A stretch of 64,000 bases of DNA, from NCBI RefSeq assembly GCF_000764205.1, contig NZ_JQDZ01000103.1, positions 1-64,000 of the forward strand, read 5' to 3'. The first letter of the stretch is position 1, and each line of letters opens with the position of its first letter. Origin of the DNA: Thalassotalea sp. ND16A (GTDB lineage Bacteria; Pseudomonadota; Gammaproteobacteria; Enterobacterales; Alteromonadaceae). Positions 34,810-44,861 of the stretch are shown here, one piece after another. Under the pieces are notes generated by a model. That model was given only the letters and a program-made list of their open reading frames with translations. It searched no databases and was not told the DNA's origin. Made by a program: the position numbers and the translations under genes.

Positions 34810-37800
34810 TTAATGACTAACTGTACTAACCGAGCTCCCTTCTCTTGAACTTTTTACATCGATGCGCAGTGCCATTTGCTCTTTTAATTCAGAGACATGC
34901 GAGATGATGCCGATGGTTCTGCCACTTGCCTGTAAATCGATTAAGGTTTGGATGGCCAGTTGCAGTGATTCTTGATCTAATGAGCCAAAGCCCTCATCAA
35001 TAAATAAGGTATCTAGTTGGATACCACCAGAGCGTTGTTGTACTACATCACTTAAGCCTAGCGCTAACGACAATGAGGCCATGAACGACTCACCACCAGA
35101 TAATGTGGCAACCGGTCTGGTTTTGCCAGTGTAGGCATCGTCTATGGCTAAATCTAACCCGGCGGTGACATTTTTCTTTTGGGTTTCTTCATCCTGGCGT
35201 ACCAAACGGTATTGGCCTTTGCTCATGATGTGCAAGCGTTTGCTGGCAATGGCCAACACCGAATCGAGCAAATCACCCAAGACAAAACGTTCGAGCGACA
35301 CCCTCACTTTACCCCTGCCAGCAGCGGCGGCGGCCAAGGTGCCAATCACTTCAAATTGCTTTTTGTTCTCACTCTGTTCAGTTTCAAGGCGATTTATTTT
35401 TATGCTGGCATCATTTAATTTACTTAATTTATTTTGCGCTTGCGCCCAGTGCTGTTCCGCCTGCTGATAATTAAGCTTTTGCTGACTCTCTTTATCTGCA
35501 AGCGCATCTATATTTGGCGGCTGCTTATCGCTTAGTTGCTCGCTTAATAAATTTAGCTCTGAGGTTAATGTTTGTCTGTTTTGCTCAAATGCCATAATTT
35601 GCTGCTGCAATGATTGCATTTTTGCGACACTTGCAGTTGCCATTTCAAATGCCGCTATATTGGCAAACTCACTATCACTCAATGCCTGTTGCCAAATATT
35701 GGCCTGCTCAGTTTCACGTTGTGTTAGCCCGAGCTGCTGCTTGCTAAGCTCTTCCACCTTGGCCTTTATTGCACTACATTCATTACTCGTTTGTTGCTGT
35801 TGCTGCTGGGCATGTTGTAAATCATTATCGAGTTTGTTGATGCTCTGCTGACATTGATCCATCGCTGCAGTTAAGGCTGATTGCTCTCGATATTGTGCAG
35901 GTAATGCCTGTTCAGCAGTGTTTAACAAGGTTTTGGCAGAACTGGATTTTGCGGTTAAATTCGGCAATTGCGCAGTCAACTGCTCAATTTTTGCGGCTAA
36001 CGGGGTTAAATGACTCTCCATGGTTTGCAATTTTTTCATCGCTGCTGGAATTTGCTTTTCAGTGTTTAAGATAAACTCTGCCTGCAGGTTAATATCTCGC
36101 AACTGCGCCTTTAAGTTAGCTAAGGTACTGTTGGCGGCATCAGCCAATTCAGTATTTAGTTTTTTCAATTGTTGCTGATATTGATTAAGCACTTCGTTTG
36201 CCTGCGCCAGCGCTTTATCGAGTTGCGATTTTGCCGTTTGTTTTTGGCTTTGCAATGCTCTGGCACCATCAACTTTTTGCTTGGAGATATCTTCCATGCC
36301 TGAGGTTAATGTAGCCGGACTTGGATGTTCAATCGAGCCGCACACCGGACATGGTGCATCTTGCTGCAAGGTTCTCGCTAATACTGCCGCCTGATTGGAA
36401 TGCCAGAGCATCTCAATTTTATTGGCATTTTCTGTCGCCAGCTTATAGTCTTGCTCAGCCTGGCTGAATGCATGCGTTAATTGAGTAATTTCCTGTTGCT
36501 GCTGATGACTTGCCGCTAGCGTTTGTGCAACTTTAGTTGCCAAGCTGATCTGCTGCTGCAATTGACTTTGCTGCAATAACACTTGCGCTTTATTGACCGT
36601 TTTTTGTTGTAAATCTTCAATATGAAGCTGACCATTTTTACTGCGCCGGGTAAGCTCGGCCAATTTGTCTGTGGCTTCTTGTTGCTGCGTAATCAGAGTT
36701 TGCTCATCTTTAGCCGCTAGCACAGCACTTTGCTGCACATTGGCAAAATCTGCCAAGGTATTACTATAGCCCTGTAATTGGTGTAATTGCGCTATTAGTG
36801 GGTTTCGGTTTAAACAGTTCTTGCTCACCAACTCAAGCATGACTTGGTGTTGTTGCAATTGTTGCTGTTTTTGTTGCTGCAGCGTCTTTGCCTGTTCCAG
36901 CTGCACGCTATTTTGTTTTATATCGTTTACAACCTGGCAAAGCGCTTTATATTTGGGGGCTATAGCACTGGCTTTTTCCGCCAGGCTTAACTGCTCCTTT
37001 TGCTGTTCAACTTCTGTTTTATTGACTAGATGGGCGTTTAACTGCTGCTGTTTACTGGCCTTATGGTGAAAGGCTTTGGCTAAGTTTTCCGCCATTTTTA
37101 AATCATTAAGCGCTAGTTGTTTGCTTTTATCGGCTGCAACTTTAATGGTGTTCAACTCATTTTGTTGTTGCTCCGCATCCACTATTGCCGTGTTTAGCTG
37201 GTCAATATTGGCAACAAACACTTCGTTTAGGGTTTCTTCAATTTGCTCTTTAAATTTTTTATAAATTCTGTCGATATGAGCGGCTTTATCTTTTAATAAA
37301 AACTCAATGCGTTTGAATATTTCGGTTTGGAACAGGGTCGATAATATGGCTTGTCGGGCATCCGATTTGGCCAACAATAATTCTCTAAACTTACCTTGCG
37401 GCAACACCATAACTTGCCGAAACTGCTCGGCGGAAAGGCCAATGATCTGTTTTATTTGCTCATCTGCGTCCTTTTTCTTTTTCGCCACCAGAGTTTCCTC
37501 TTCGCCATCTGCTAACACTTTGCGAAGATGAGCTGCAGCTTTTTGTTCGGTAACACCATCGCCGCGTTTGGCCTGGCGCATTTGCGTTGGTGTGCGGGTA
37601 ATACGGTAATATTGACCTCGAACCGAAAACTCCAGGCTCAGTTCCGTTAAGGTTTCAGCGTTGGCATTGTCACACCTTACCCCCATGTCTTTGCGAGCTT
37701 CGTCAGTGGTTTCGCCATAAAGAGCGTAACAAATGGCGTGCAATATAGAAGACTTACCCGCCCCGGTGGGGCCATCAATCAGAAATAAAGGGTTCTCACC

Positions 37801-37875
37801 TAAATCGCTAAAATCTATGTGTTCGTGGCCGGCAAAAGGGCCGAATGCGTGAATATCTAAACAATAGAGTTTCAT
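34810..37875 (-). CDS. sbcC: exonuclease subunit SbcC
   Basis: A 1021-residue SMC-like ATPase: Walker A GPTGAGKSSI (35-44), long glutamine-rich coiled coils, a CPVCG zinc hook near residue 508, the ABC signature LSGGESFMASLSLALGLSD and Walker B LFIDEGFGSLD near the C-terminus. With SbcD it cuts hairpins and processes double-strand ends. Its start overlaps the sbcD stop by one base, in the standard sbcDC order. The poly-glutamine coiled coils create several long antisense frames that are not genes. Confidence 0.95.
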   Translation of the reverse strand: MKLYCLDIHAFGPFAGHEHIDFSDLGENPLFLIDGPTGAGKSSILHAICYALYGETTDEARKDMGVRCDNANAETLTELSLEFSVRGQYYRITRTPTQMRQAKRGDGVTEQKAAAHLRKVLADGEEETLVAKKKKDADEQIKQIIGLSAEQFRQVMVLPQGKFRELLLAKSDARQAILSTLFQTEIFKRIEFLLKDKAAHIDRIYKKFKEQIEETLNEVFVANIDQLNTAIVDAEQQQNELNTIKVAADKSKQLALNDLKMAENLAKAFHHKASKQQQLNAHLVNKTEVEQQKEQLSLAEKASAIAPKYKALCQVVNDIKQNSVQLEQAKTLQQQKQQQLQQHQVMLELVSKNCLNRNPLIAQLHQLQGYSNTLADFANVQQSAVLAAKDEQTLITQQQEATDKLAELTRRSKNGQLHIEDLQQKTVNKAQVLLQQSQLQQQISLATKVAQTLAASHQQQQEITQLTHAFSQAEQDYKLATENANKIEMLWHSNQAAVLARTLQQDAPCPVCGSIEHPSPATLTSGMEDISKQKVDGARALQSQKQTAKSQLDKALAQANEVLNQYQQQLKKLNTELADAANSTLANLKAQLRDINLQAEFILNTEKQIPAAMKKLQTMESHLTPLAAKIEQLTAQLPNLTAKSSSAKTLLNTAEQALPAQYREQSALTAAMDQCQQSINKLDNDLQHAQQQQQQTSNECSAIKAKVEELSKQQLGLTQRETEQANIWQQALSDSEFANIAAFEMATASVAKMQSLQQQIMAFEQNRQTLTSELNLLSEQLSDKQPPNIDALADKESQQKLNYQQAEQHWAQAQNKLSKLNDASIKINRLETEQSENKKQFEVIGTLAAAAAGRGKVRVSLERFVLGDLLDSVLAIASKRLHIMSKGQYRLVRQDEETQKKNVTAGLDLAIDDAYTGKTRPVATLSGGESFMASLSLALGLSDVVQQRSGGIQLDTLFIDEGFGSLDQESLQLAIQTLIDLQASGRTIGIISHVSELKEQMALRIDVKSSREGSSVSTVSH

Positions 37876-39053
37876 TATTTACTCTCCATATCGTTCATCT
37901 CTGCACGAGCTTCAATGATGGTGGCGTGCAACATTTGTTGTTGCTCGGCTGATAATTCCACGTTCATCACCTGACTGAAAAAGTCGGTAAACACTTGTTC
38001 TTCACTACGCTCATTATCGCTATTATTTTTTTCCTGGCTCAATTTGCTGTTTGAGCTTAACTCAAAATTAGTGCGCTCGATTTGCAATACATTGGCATAC
38101 ACTTGCCGTAAGCGCCCCATAGGGTCGAGGATCACTTGCGTATCGGTTAATTTTGCCAGAATATAATCGTCTGCTTGCGGGTCGCTTTTGCCTTGCTCAA
38201 TAAGCTCTTGCAACGTGCCCTCTAGCACTCTTAAATCGTGCCTGGCTTTAAGCGGTAAATGCTGATGGCTTTGTAAGCCATCACTGTTTAGCTCAACTAA
38301 GGTAACGCCCTTTTTCTGTTTATATTCTGAAAATGAATATTTGAGTAAGGAGCCGGAATAGCGAATGTGCTCGACGCCTTTGTATTGTGGCGCATGCAAA
38401 TGGCCAAGGGCAACATAATCAAAATTGGTTAATGGCTGCCAGGACACTCTATCAGCACCGCCAATAGATAACGGCCGCTCAGAGTCTGATTCACTGGCGC
38501 CATCAATAAAGCAGTGGCTGAGTAATACCTTAGGCTGTTTACTTTCAGCTACCTTAGTTAAGATTTTTTCTGCCAGATAGGTATGGGCCTGATCATAGGT
38601 TTTTATCTCAATTCCAGCATCGATGGTATTAAATGCTTCTCGAACTTCTACCGGATCATGATAAGGAATGCCGTAAAACGCCACCGGCCCGGTGTCACTG
38701 TTGACAACGATTGGCGTTTCGATGTCTTTGATGTCGGCCAGGATGTGCAGGCCGGCTTTTTGCATTTGCTGAGCACCAAAGCGTAAACGTTTGGCACTGT
38801 CGTGGTTACCACTTATGATGATAATGGGGATCTGCAGTTGCTTTATTTCATTAACAAAGTCATTGAGGGCATCTACAGCGTCACTTGGTGGCACCGCGCG
38901 ATCAAAAATATCTCCGGATACCACTAAGGCGTCTATGTTGTGTTCGATGGCGTATTGTTTAACTTGTTTTAATACGAAAAGTTGATCGGCTAACAATGAG
39001 ATATTTTGAAACAACCGGCCTATGTGCCAGTCAGAAGTATGAATGAAGCGCAT
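37875..39053 (-). CDS. sbcD: exonuclease subunit SbcD
   Basis: A 392-residue Mre11-type nuclease with all phosphoesterase motifs: TSDWHIGRL, VVSGDIFDRAVPP, IISGNHDSAKRL, LLSHCFIDG and VALGHLHAPQ. SbcCD removes cruciforms and hairpins formed by inverted repeats, which is relevant in a genome full of REPs. It heads the sbcDC operon. A GCTAAGT heptamer array lies just upstream of its start. Confidence 0.95.
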   Translation of the reverse strand: MRFIHTSDWHIGRLFQNISLLADQLFVLKQVKQYAIEHNIDALVVSGDIFDRAVPPSDAVDALNDFVNEIKQLQIPIIIISGNHDSAKRLRFGAQQMQKAGLHILADIKDIETPIVVNSDTGPVAFYGIPYHDPVEVREAFNTIDAGIEIKTYDQAHTYLAEKILTKVAESKQPKVLLSHCFIDGASESDSERPLSIGGADRVSWQPLTNFDYVALGHLHAPQYKGVEHIRYSGSLLKYSFSEYKQKKGVTLVELNSDGLQSHQHLPLKARHDLRVLEGTLQELIEQGKSDPQADDYILAKLTDTQVILDPMGRLRQVYANVLQIERTNFELSSNSKLSQEKNNSDNERSEEQVFTDFFSQVMNVELSAEQQQMLHATIIEARAEMNDMESK

Positions 39054-39067
39054 CTGATCCCTAAAGT

Positions 39068-39102
39068 GCTAAGTGCTAAGTGCTAAGTGCTAAGTGCTAA
39101 AC
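39068..39102 (+). repeat. heptanucleotide tandem repeat (GCTAAGT)
   Basis: Four GCTAAGT units (39068, 39075, 39082, 39089) and a variant GCTAAAC (39096), flanked upstream by a further AAGT. It is a 7-bp period in a GC-first register, 15 bases upstream of the sbcD start codon. Confidence 0.9.
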
Positions 39103-39183
39103 ACAAGGTAAGGCATCAAAAGGCATTTCTCAATAGCTGGTTTTGATTAGGTTAAAAATATCTTCAAAAGCGTCTGTTATTGT

Positions 39184-40773
39184 CTATTTTGTCCGCGTTA
39201 TGGTTAATTCAATATAGCCTTTGTTATTGTCATAAAAGCTCCAGGCGTCATTGGCGAAACAATATAAATAGCCAGGGTAAATAATTCTTAATGGTGTATT
39301 GCTCGTAAATTCAGAAAGTTCCAGATATTGATGCGGAATAGCGCTACCGTCATTTTTCACCACCCTTTGATAATCTTTATCGTGTTTGTACATAACATCC
39401 TGATGGCCTTTGCCACTATCATTGGCTATGGCCCCAATCAGCGCAAACCAGGGCTTATTCTCCACTCTTTTAGTGCCAAAAAAGTCACTGGATTCGTTTT
39501 GGCTCAAGCGTTTGTACAATGACTCAAATTTTCCCAAAAAGCTGGACGTGGCGCGGATCAGGTCGCTGCTGGTGCGTTGTTTATTTTGCTCGGTACCTAA
39601 CCAGTTGCAACTCTCTTTACCATCTTGCCACTCACCGCTGGCACTAAAAGCATATTCATGCCCTTGTTCAAGGTAAATATTGGCACAATTCCAGCGAGCT
39701 TTGGCATATACCTCAATGGTAATGCTTTCGCCCTGAGCAAGAATTTGAGTAACATGATAGGGTTCATGCTCGATTGGCGATAGCCGTTGGCGCACATAGG
39801 CGCTTTCATGAAAGGACGGCGAGTTTTGTTTGATCAGCGCGGGGATATTGCGTGGACGAGAGCGCAGTTTGGCAAATGCACCTTTGTAGGAGTTATGCAG
39901 TATGCCGGCCGCATTATCGATTATTAATTGTTCAACATCGTGGCGAAAACCAAGGCCGAACATTTTGCTTTGACCGATCATCCATTTTAAAGCACCATTA
40001 GATAAGTCACTGTCGTAGTAACCGCCGCCAACATCCGCATGAACACCGGGAAACCAGATTTCGATGGCATCATCATGTTTGCTGACGTTACTCCAGCGCG
40101 TTACGGTAAAGTTGGTTCTGCGTTCGTCCATGGCCATGGCATGACGGGCGTGCAAAATATGACTCGCAAGTTTAGTGTCATGAAATTGCCAAATGTCTTT
40201 GCGGTCAAACAAATTGATGATTTCAAGATCATCGGGAATGCCCAAAGCACCAACCGTGTCCCAAACGCCTAAAAATGTGACCGGTATAGCCGCCTGTTCA
40301 AGAAAAAATTGCCAGTCAGGCTGTGCCCAACTGTTTTTATTCTGTCGGTCTTTATAACCTCTGTGAAATGCTTTATCGACTCGTTGCCAGCTTTCTTTGG
40401 CAGCGATGTCTTGTAGCTTTAATAAACCTTTACCGAGAAAGCCGGCTAAACTTCTGGCAGAAAATGCGCCTCGGGAAAAGCCCAAAATAAATAACTCATC
40501 CCCCTCCTGATAATTCAAACCAAGCCAATGGTAGGCGCTGGAAATATGTCGATTGATACCAAAACCCAATGCCCCACCCAAAACCTCGTCAACGATGCCA
40601 ATTTCTTCACCACCAACACCGGGGTGATAAAACACTTTTTGCGCAACACCATCTTCGCCTGATTTACTAATGGCATTTTTTAACCGGTACACATTGGTGG
40701 GCGAGGCGACACCATTTTCTTCTTGTTCGGGGTTATTCCAGGTTCCGTCAAAACATATGATCAGTCGTTTCAT
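39184..40773 (-). CDS. DUF2235 alpha/beta-hydrolase, T6SS lipase-like
   Basis: A 529-residue protein with the DUF2235 pattern: ICFDGTWNNPEQEENG at the N-terminus, the nucleophile elbow ELFILGFSRGAFSARSLAGF (serine near residue 100), the acid in LGVWDTVGALGIP and the histidine in FPGVHADVGGGYY. The C-terminal about 180 residues are extra and beta-rich. Tle1 phospholipase effectors of type VI secretion belong to this family. No VgrG, PAAR or immunity gene is next to it, so it may be an orphan effector or a housekeeping lipase. Confidence 0.8.
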   Translation of the reverse strand: MKRLIICFDGTWNNPEQEENGVASPTNVYRLKNAISKSGEDGVAQKVFYHPGVGGEEIGIVDEVLGGALGFGINRHISSAYHWLGLNYQEGDELFILGFSRGAFSARSLAGFLGKGLLKLQDIAAKESWQRVDKAFHRGYKDRQNKNSWAQPDWQFFLEQAAIPVTFLGVWDTVGALGIPDDLEIINLFDRKDIWQFHDTKLASHILHARHAMAMDERRTNFTVTRWSNVSKHDDAIEIWFPGVHADVGGGYYDSDLSNGALKWMIGQSKMFGLGFRHDVEQLIIDNAAGILHNSYKGAFAKLRSRPRNIPALIKQNSPSFHESAYVRQRLSPIEHEPYHVTQILAQGESITIEVYAKARWNCANIYLEQGHEYAFSASGEWQDGKESCNWLGTEQNKQRTSSDLIRATSSFLGKFESLYKRLSQNESSDFFGTKRVENKPWFALIGAIANDSGKGHQDVMYKHDKDYQRVVKNDGSAIPHQYLELSEFTSNTPLRIIYPGYLYCFANDAWSFYDNNKGYIELTITRTK

Positions 40774-40976
40774 CTTGCATCCCTCAGTCCCTAGTAAAAT
40801 GGCGATATTATTGATAATTTTTTTATTATTGATGGTTTTAACGTTAGTTGAAAAACGGCAAATTAGCGAAACTAAATGTGGCCGTTAACCGTGTTTAACC
40901 ACTGCCCTATTTGCTGACAAATGGCTTTTTTTAAAATATTCCATAAATAATTTGGGGGTATTAAAGCAATAAAACT

Positions 40977-40990
40977 TTGATCTAGATCAA
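40977..40990. promoter_or_regulatory. FNR/Anr box of nrdGD
   Basis: TTGATCTAGATCAA matches the FNR consensus TTGAT-N4-ATCAA exactly. A -10-like TATAGT lies at 41014-41019, so the centre of the box falls about 41.5 bases before the predicted start near 41025. This is the layout of a class II FNR-activated promoter, consistent with anaerobic induction of nrdGD. Confidence 0.88.
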
Positions 40991-41054
40991 ACTACGCACA
41001 CAGCGAAGCACTATATAGTGTGCTTAACAACAATAAAAACACAACATATAGATT

Positions 41055-41531
41055 ATGACTTTTAATTGCTTGCCTCCCACGATAGTGTTTCAGGAAGTGC
41101 CAAATGAGATCAGTTTGTGCTTTAGCATCACCGGCTGCCAGGTTGGTTGTAAAGGCTGCCACAGCACCGAGCTGTGGAATAAAAATTTTGGCCAACCTCT
41201 TACCAACACCGCATTTATTCATTGGCTTAATAAATATCAGGGCTTAATTTCTACGGTGTTATTTATGGGAGGGGAATGGCAACAACATCACCTTATTGAA
41301 AAACTTATCATCGCCAAACATCTGGGGCTAAAAACCTGTCTTTATACCGGAGAAAATGCGGTTGATGATGAAATCAGTAAACATTTAACTTATGCAAAAG
41401 TGGGCAAATGGGATCCACAACGGGGTGGCTTAAACACCCCAGGAACAAATCAAAAATTCATTGAATTGAGCACAGGTAACTCTCTCAATCATCTATTTAT
41501 AAAAAAAGGAATACAACATGTTGCGGCTTAG
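41055..41531 (+). CDS. nrdG: anaerobic ribonucleotide reductase activating protein NrdG
   Basis: A 158-residue radical-SAM activase with the cluster motif CQVGCKGC (C-x3-C-x2-C, near residues 29-36) and the following LFMGGEW glycine-rich segment. It makes the glycyl radical on NrdD. It begins behind an FNR box and precedes nrdD with a 14-base overlap; the usual order in enterobacteria is the reverse. Confidence 0.92.
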   Translation: MTFNCLPPTIVFQEVPNEISLCFSITGCQVGCKGCHSTELWNKNFGQPLTNTAFIHWLNKYQGLISTVLFMGGEWQQHHLIEKLIIAKHLGLKTCLYTGENAVDDEISKHLTYAKVGKWDPQRGGLNTPGTNQKFIELSTGNSLNHLFIKKGIQHVAA

Positions 41532-43365
41532 CGAAGAACAAATTAATAAAAAAACAGCTTATGTACAGGAATACTTTGCGGCAAAAAATGCTGCCGATGG
41601 TTCGAAGATGGACGCCAATGCCAACGTCACACAAAAGAACATTGCTACCTTAGAGGCGGAATTACTAAAAGATTGTTATGTGCAAATCAATCGCTCTTTG
41701 GTCAAAAATAAAATACGTGAAATTTTTGATGCCGACCTGGCCGATGAGTATCAACGCCAAATTGAAGAGCATGAAATTTACGTACACGACGAAACCAGTA
41801 TCAAGCCCTACTGCACCTCGATTAGCATGTACCCGTTTTTGCTCGATGGTTTAACCAAGCTTGGCGGCGAATCGAAAGCACCTAAACATATGGAGTCGTT
41901 TTGTGGCTCGTTTGTTAACTTGATTTTCGCCATATCGGCACAATTTGCCGGCGCTGTGGCATCGGTGGAATTCTTAACGTATTTTGATTATTTCGCCCGT
42001 AAAGAGTTTGGTGACGATTACCTTGCAACCCATAGCAAAGCCATCGAAAATCATCTGCAACATGTGGTTTATGCACTAAACCAACCCGCCGCAGCACGAG
42101 GTTATCAAAGTGTATTCTGGAATATTTCAATTTTCGATCAACATTACTTCCAGTCGATGTTTGAAGATTTTGTCTTTCCTGATTTTTCCAAGCCTAACTG
42201 GTCGACGGTTGATAAACTGCAAAACTTCTTTTTAAGGTGGATAAACGCCGAACGCGATAAAGCGATCCTCACTTTTCCGGTAATAACCGCTGCCATGCTT
42301 ACTGAAAACGGCGAATGTAAAGATAAAGACTTTGCTTACAATTTAGCGAAAGAAAAAGCCATGGGTAATTCATTTTTCATTTATCTATCCGATAGTGCCG
42401 ATTCATTAGCCTCTTGCTGTCGTTTGCGCAATGAAATTACCGATAATACTTTCTCATTCACCTTAGGTGCTGGTGGCGTTGCAACTGGCTCGATAAACGT
42501 TATCACCATGAATATGAATCGTCTGCAACAAGATGGTCGCGATTTAAAAACCGAAGTTGAAAAGGTTCAAAAATATCAGGTTGCTTATCGAAAACTGATG
42601 GAAGATTATTTAGCCCAAGGGGCGCTGAGTGTCTATGACGCCGGCTTTATTACCCTGGACAAACAATTTTTAACCATAGGTATTAACGGTATGGCCGAAG
42701 CTGCCGAGTATGCGGGGCTAGAGGTAAGTAATAACCAAGCCTATAAAGACTTCGTCAGTAGCAAACTGCAAGTTATTTTTAAAGCCAATCAAGATGCGAA
42801 AAAAGAATTTGGTTACATGTTTAACACTGAATTTGTACCGGCAGAGAACCTTGGGGTGAAAAACTCAAAATGGGATGCCAAAGATGGTTACCTAACCAAA
42901 CGCGACTGCTACAACTCGTATTTCTATTTAGTCGAAGATGAAAGCAGTAATCATCTGGATAAATTTGTCTTGCACGGTAGAGAAATAAACCAATATCTCG
43001 ATGGCGGCTCAGCGCTGCATTTGAATTTAGATGAAAGTTTAACTGCCGACGCTTACGTAAAACTGTTTAACGTGGCGGCGAAAACTGGCTGTAATTATTT
43101 TTGTGTAAACGTAAAAATCACCATTTGTAACGAATGTGAGCACATAGATAAACGCACCCTACATAATTGCAGTTCGTGTGGCAGTGAAGACGTTGATTAT
43201 GGTACCCGGGTAATTGGTTATTTAAAGCGAGTTTCCGCGTTTTCCAATGACCGACAAAAAGAGCACGGCCTGCGCCACTATCAACGTTTGCAGAGTGAAA
43301 GGGTATATCATCAAAGAATGAAAAATGTTCAGGTGCAAACCCAGTCTGATCTAGAGCTGATATAG
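41518..43365 (+). CDS. nrdD: anaerobic ribonucleoside-triphosphate reductase NrdD
   Basis: A 615-residue class III reductase. The active-site cysteine lies in DSLASCCRLRNEI (near 299), the C-terminal zinc site uses CNECEH and CSSCGS (near 537-555), and the glycyl radical site is in TRVIGYLKRVSAFSNDRQKE (near 565). The absence of a clear N-terminal ATP-cone and the shorter length differ from E. coli NrdD (712). It makes dNTPs without oxygen and depends on NrdG, encoded just upstream. AAAAGGA precedes the ATG. Confidence 0.94.
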   Translation: MLRLSEEQINKKTAYVQEYFAAKNAADGSKMDANANVTQKNIATLEAELLKDCYVQINRSLVKNKIREIFDADLADEYQRQIEEHEIYVHDETSIKPYCTSISMYPFLLDGLTKLGGESKAPKHMESFCGSFVNLIFAISAQFAGAVASVEFLTYFDYFARKEFGDDYLATHSKAIENHLQHVVYALNQPAAARGYQSVFWNISIFDQHYFQSMFEDFVFPDFSKPNWSTVDKLQNFFLRWINAERDKAILTFPVITAAMLTENGECKDKDFAYNLAKEKAMGNSFFIYLSDSADSLASCCRLRNEITDNTFSFTLGAGGVATGSINVITMNMNRLQQDGRDLKTEVEKVQKYQVAYRKLMEDYLAQGALSVYDAGFITLDKQFLTIGINGMAEAAEYAGLEVSNNQAYKDFVSSKLQVIFKANQDAKKEFGYMFNTEFVPAENLGVKNSKWDAKDGYLTKRDCYNSYFYLVEDESSNHLDKFVLHGREINQYLDGGSALHLNLDESLTADAYVKLFNVAAKTGCNYFCVNVKITICNECEHIDKRTLHNCSSCGSEDVDYGTRVIGYLKRVSAFSNDRQKEHGLRHYQRLQSERVYHQRMKNVQVQTQSDLELI

Positions 43366-43480
43366 CTCTTAGATGTAAACAAGTAAAGCAACATTTTAAC
43401 CGACTAAGGCAGTGTAATATCGATAATTTGATGTTACTCTGCTTTTACTATTTATCTGCTTAGAGCAATATTTTTTCATT

Positions 43481-44275
43481 ATGCTTGCCAATTTATTTAA
43501 ACAATCGCCATTACTCGATGACGCCACGAAAAACTGGATTTTAGATACGTTTGCCTGGGCGCTAACGGAATTTGATTTATCCGTATTTAAAAATGATGCG
43601 CAGCTAATATTACCCATTTATGAGTTTTACCCAGGCAAAGTAAACAGTATTGAAGAAATGGCGCAATCGGTATTTGAAAATACCATAAAATATGCGGGCA
43701 TGGCTCATTGGCCAATTAAATTAGTGGCTCCTAATGAGTATCGCTCCACTGAAATGGCGAAACTAAGCTTTAAAGATGGTATGCGTGGCAATAACAGCCA
43801 AGTGTTTAGCAATGATTTTAGTGAGAACAACCACACTGAAATATTGGTCAGCTATAATCCTTCGCAAATTAACCAGCCACAAGATTTAGTTGCCTCATTT
43901 GCGCAAGCATTTGCCTCTATTTTGGTGGCGCAGCGTGGGGAGTTGCCACCAGGTGGCGAAGAGTTTGTACCACAAGCGGTAGATTTGCTCGCCTGTTTTA
44001 TGGGCTTTGGCGTTATGTTTGCCAATACCGCCTACCAGTTTAAAGGTGGCTGCGGCAGCTGTTATAACAAGTATGCCAACCGACAAGTGGCTTTGCCTGA
44101 GCAAGAAATGCTGTATTGTTTAGCGTTGTTCGCCACTTTAAAAAACATCCCGGTAAAGCATGTCACCTATCATTTAAAATCACACCTTAGAAGTGATTAC
44201 AAAAAAGCGGCAAAAGAGCTGAAAAACGAATTAAAACAAAGTGATAATCAAGCGCTGTTAACGGCGCAGGTTTAA
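43481..44275 (+). CDS. conserved hypothetical protein with GGCGSCYN motif
   Basis: A 264-residue soluble protein I cannot name. Residues of about 140-200 carry PPGGEEFVPQAVDLLACFMG, then FGVMFANTAYQFKGGCGSCY-N, followed by a basic C-terminal helix region. The CGSCY segment could bind metal or be redox active. It stands between nrdD and mgsA, 115 bases after nrdD, with no terminator visible, so it might be read through from the anaerobic promoter. Confidence 0.6.
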   Translation: MLANLFKQSPLLDDATKNWILDTFAWALTEFDLSVFKNDAQLILPIYEFYPGKVNSIEEMAQSVFENTIKYAGMAHWPIKLVAPNEYRSTEMAKLSFKDGMRGNNSQVFSNDFSENNHTEILVSYNPSQINQPQDLVASFAQAFASILVAQRGELPPGGEEFVPQAVDLLACFMGFGVMFANTAYQFKGGCGSCYNKYANRQVALPEQEMLYCLALFATLKNIPVKHVTYHLKSHLRSDYKKAAKELKNELKQSDNQALLTAQV

Positions 44276-44405
44276 TACGATTAAAAAACAGTGTCCCGAG
44301 ATTAAAAGTCTGGCTGTATTATTTTAATCGCACATTCAGGTTGTAGTTTGTCCTAACATCACCTAGTTTAATAGATCACCTTTATCTTATTCAGAGTAAG
44401 CCGCG

Positions 44406-44861
44406 ATGCAATATAAAAACGTTACTGCAGCCAAGTTTAAAAATATCGCTTTGGTTGCCCACGATAATATGAAACCAGCATTAATGAACTGGTGCATGAC
44501 TCACAAAGATAAATTAAACCGCCATACGTTATACGCCACGGGCACTACCGGTGCGTTATTGAAAAATAAGGCCGAATTAAAGGTTACTCCACTGATCAGT
44601 GGTCCATTAGGTGGTGACCAGCAAATAGGCGCACTAATCACTGAACAAAAAATTGATATGCTGATTTTCTTCTGGGACCCGCTAGAAGCACAACCGCACG
44701 ATCCGGATGTTAAAGCATTATTAAGGTTAGCAGCAGTGTGGAACATTCCGGTAGCCTGTAATCAATCGACTGCCGATTTGTTAATTACCTCGATATTATT
44801 CGATCAAGAGTACCCAAAATCGATCCCTGATTATTCCAGCTATCTGGAAAAGCGCACATAG
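44406..44861 (+). CDS. mgsA: methylglyoxal synthase
   Basis: A 151-residue protein matching MgsA (E. coli 152): [20 protein letters not shown], the phosphate-binding TGTTGALL, the catalytic [14 protein letters not shown], then [20 protein letters not shown] and [12 protein letters not shown]. It converts dihydroxyacetone phosphate to methylglyoxal, bypassing lower glycolysis under phosphate limitation. Confidence 0.95.
   Translation: MQYKNVTAAKFKNIALVAHDNMKPALMNWCMTHKDKLNRHTLYATGTTGALLKNKAELKVTPLISGPLGGDQQIGALITEQKIDMLIFFWDPLEAQPHDPDVKALLRLAAVWNIPVACNQSTADLLITSILFDQEYPKSIPDYSSYLEKRT

Noticed and set aside
35144..37531. Several plus-strand ORFs rich in Cys, Ser and Leu opposite sbcC
   Set aside because: They are antisense shadows of the glutamine-rich coiled coils of SbcC and have no ribosome sites or recognisable domains.
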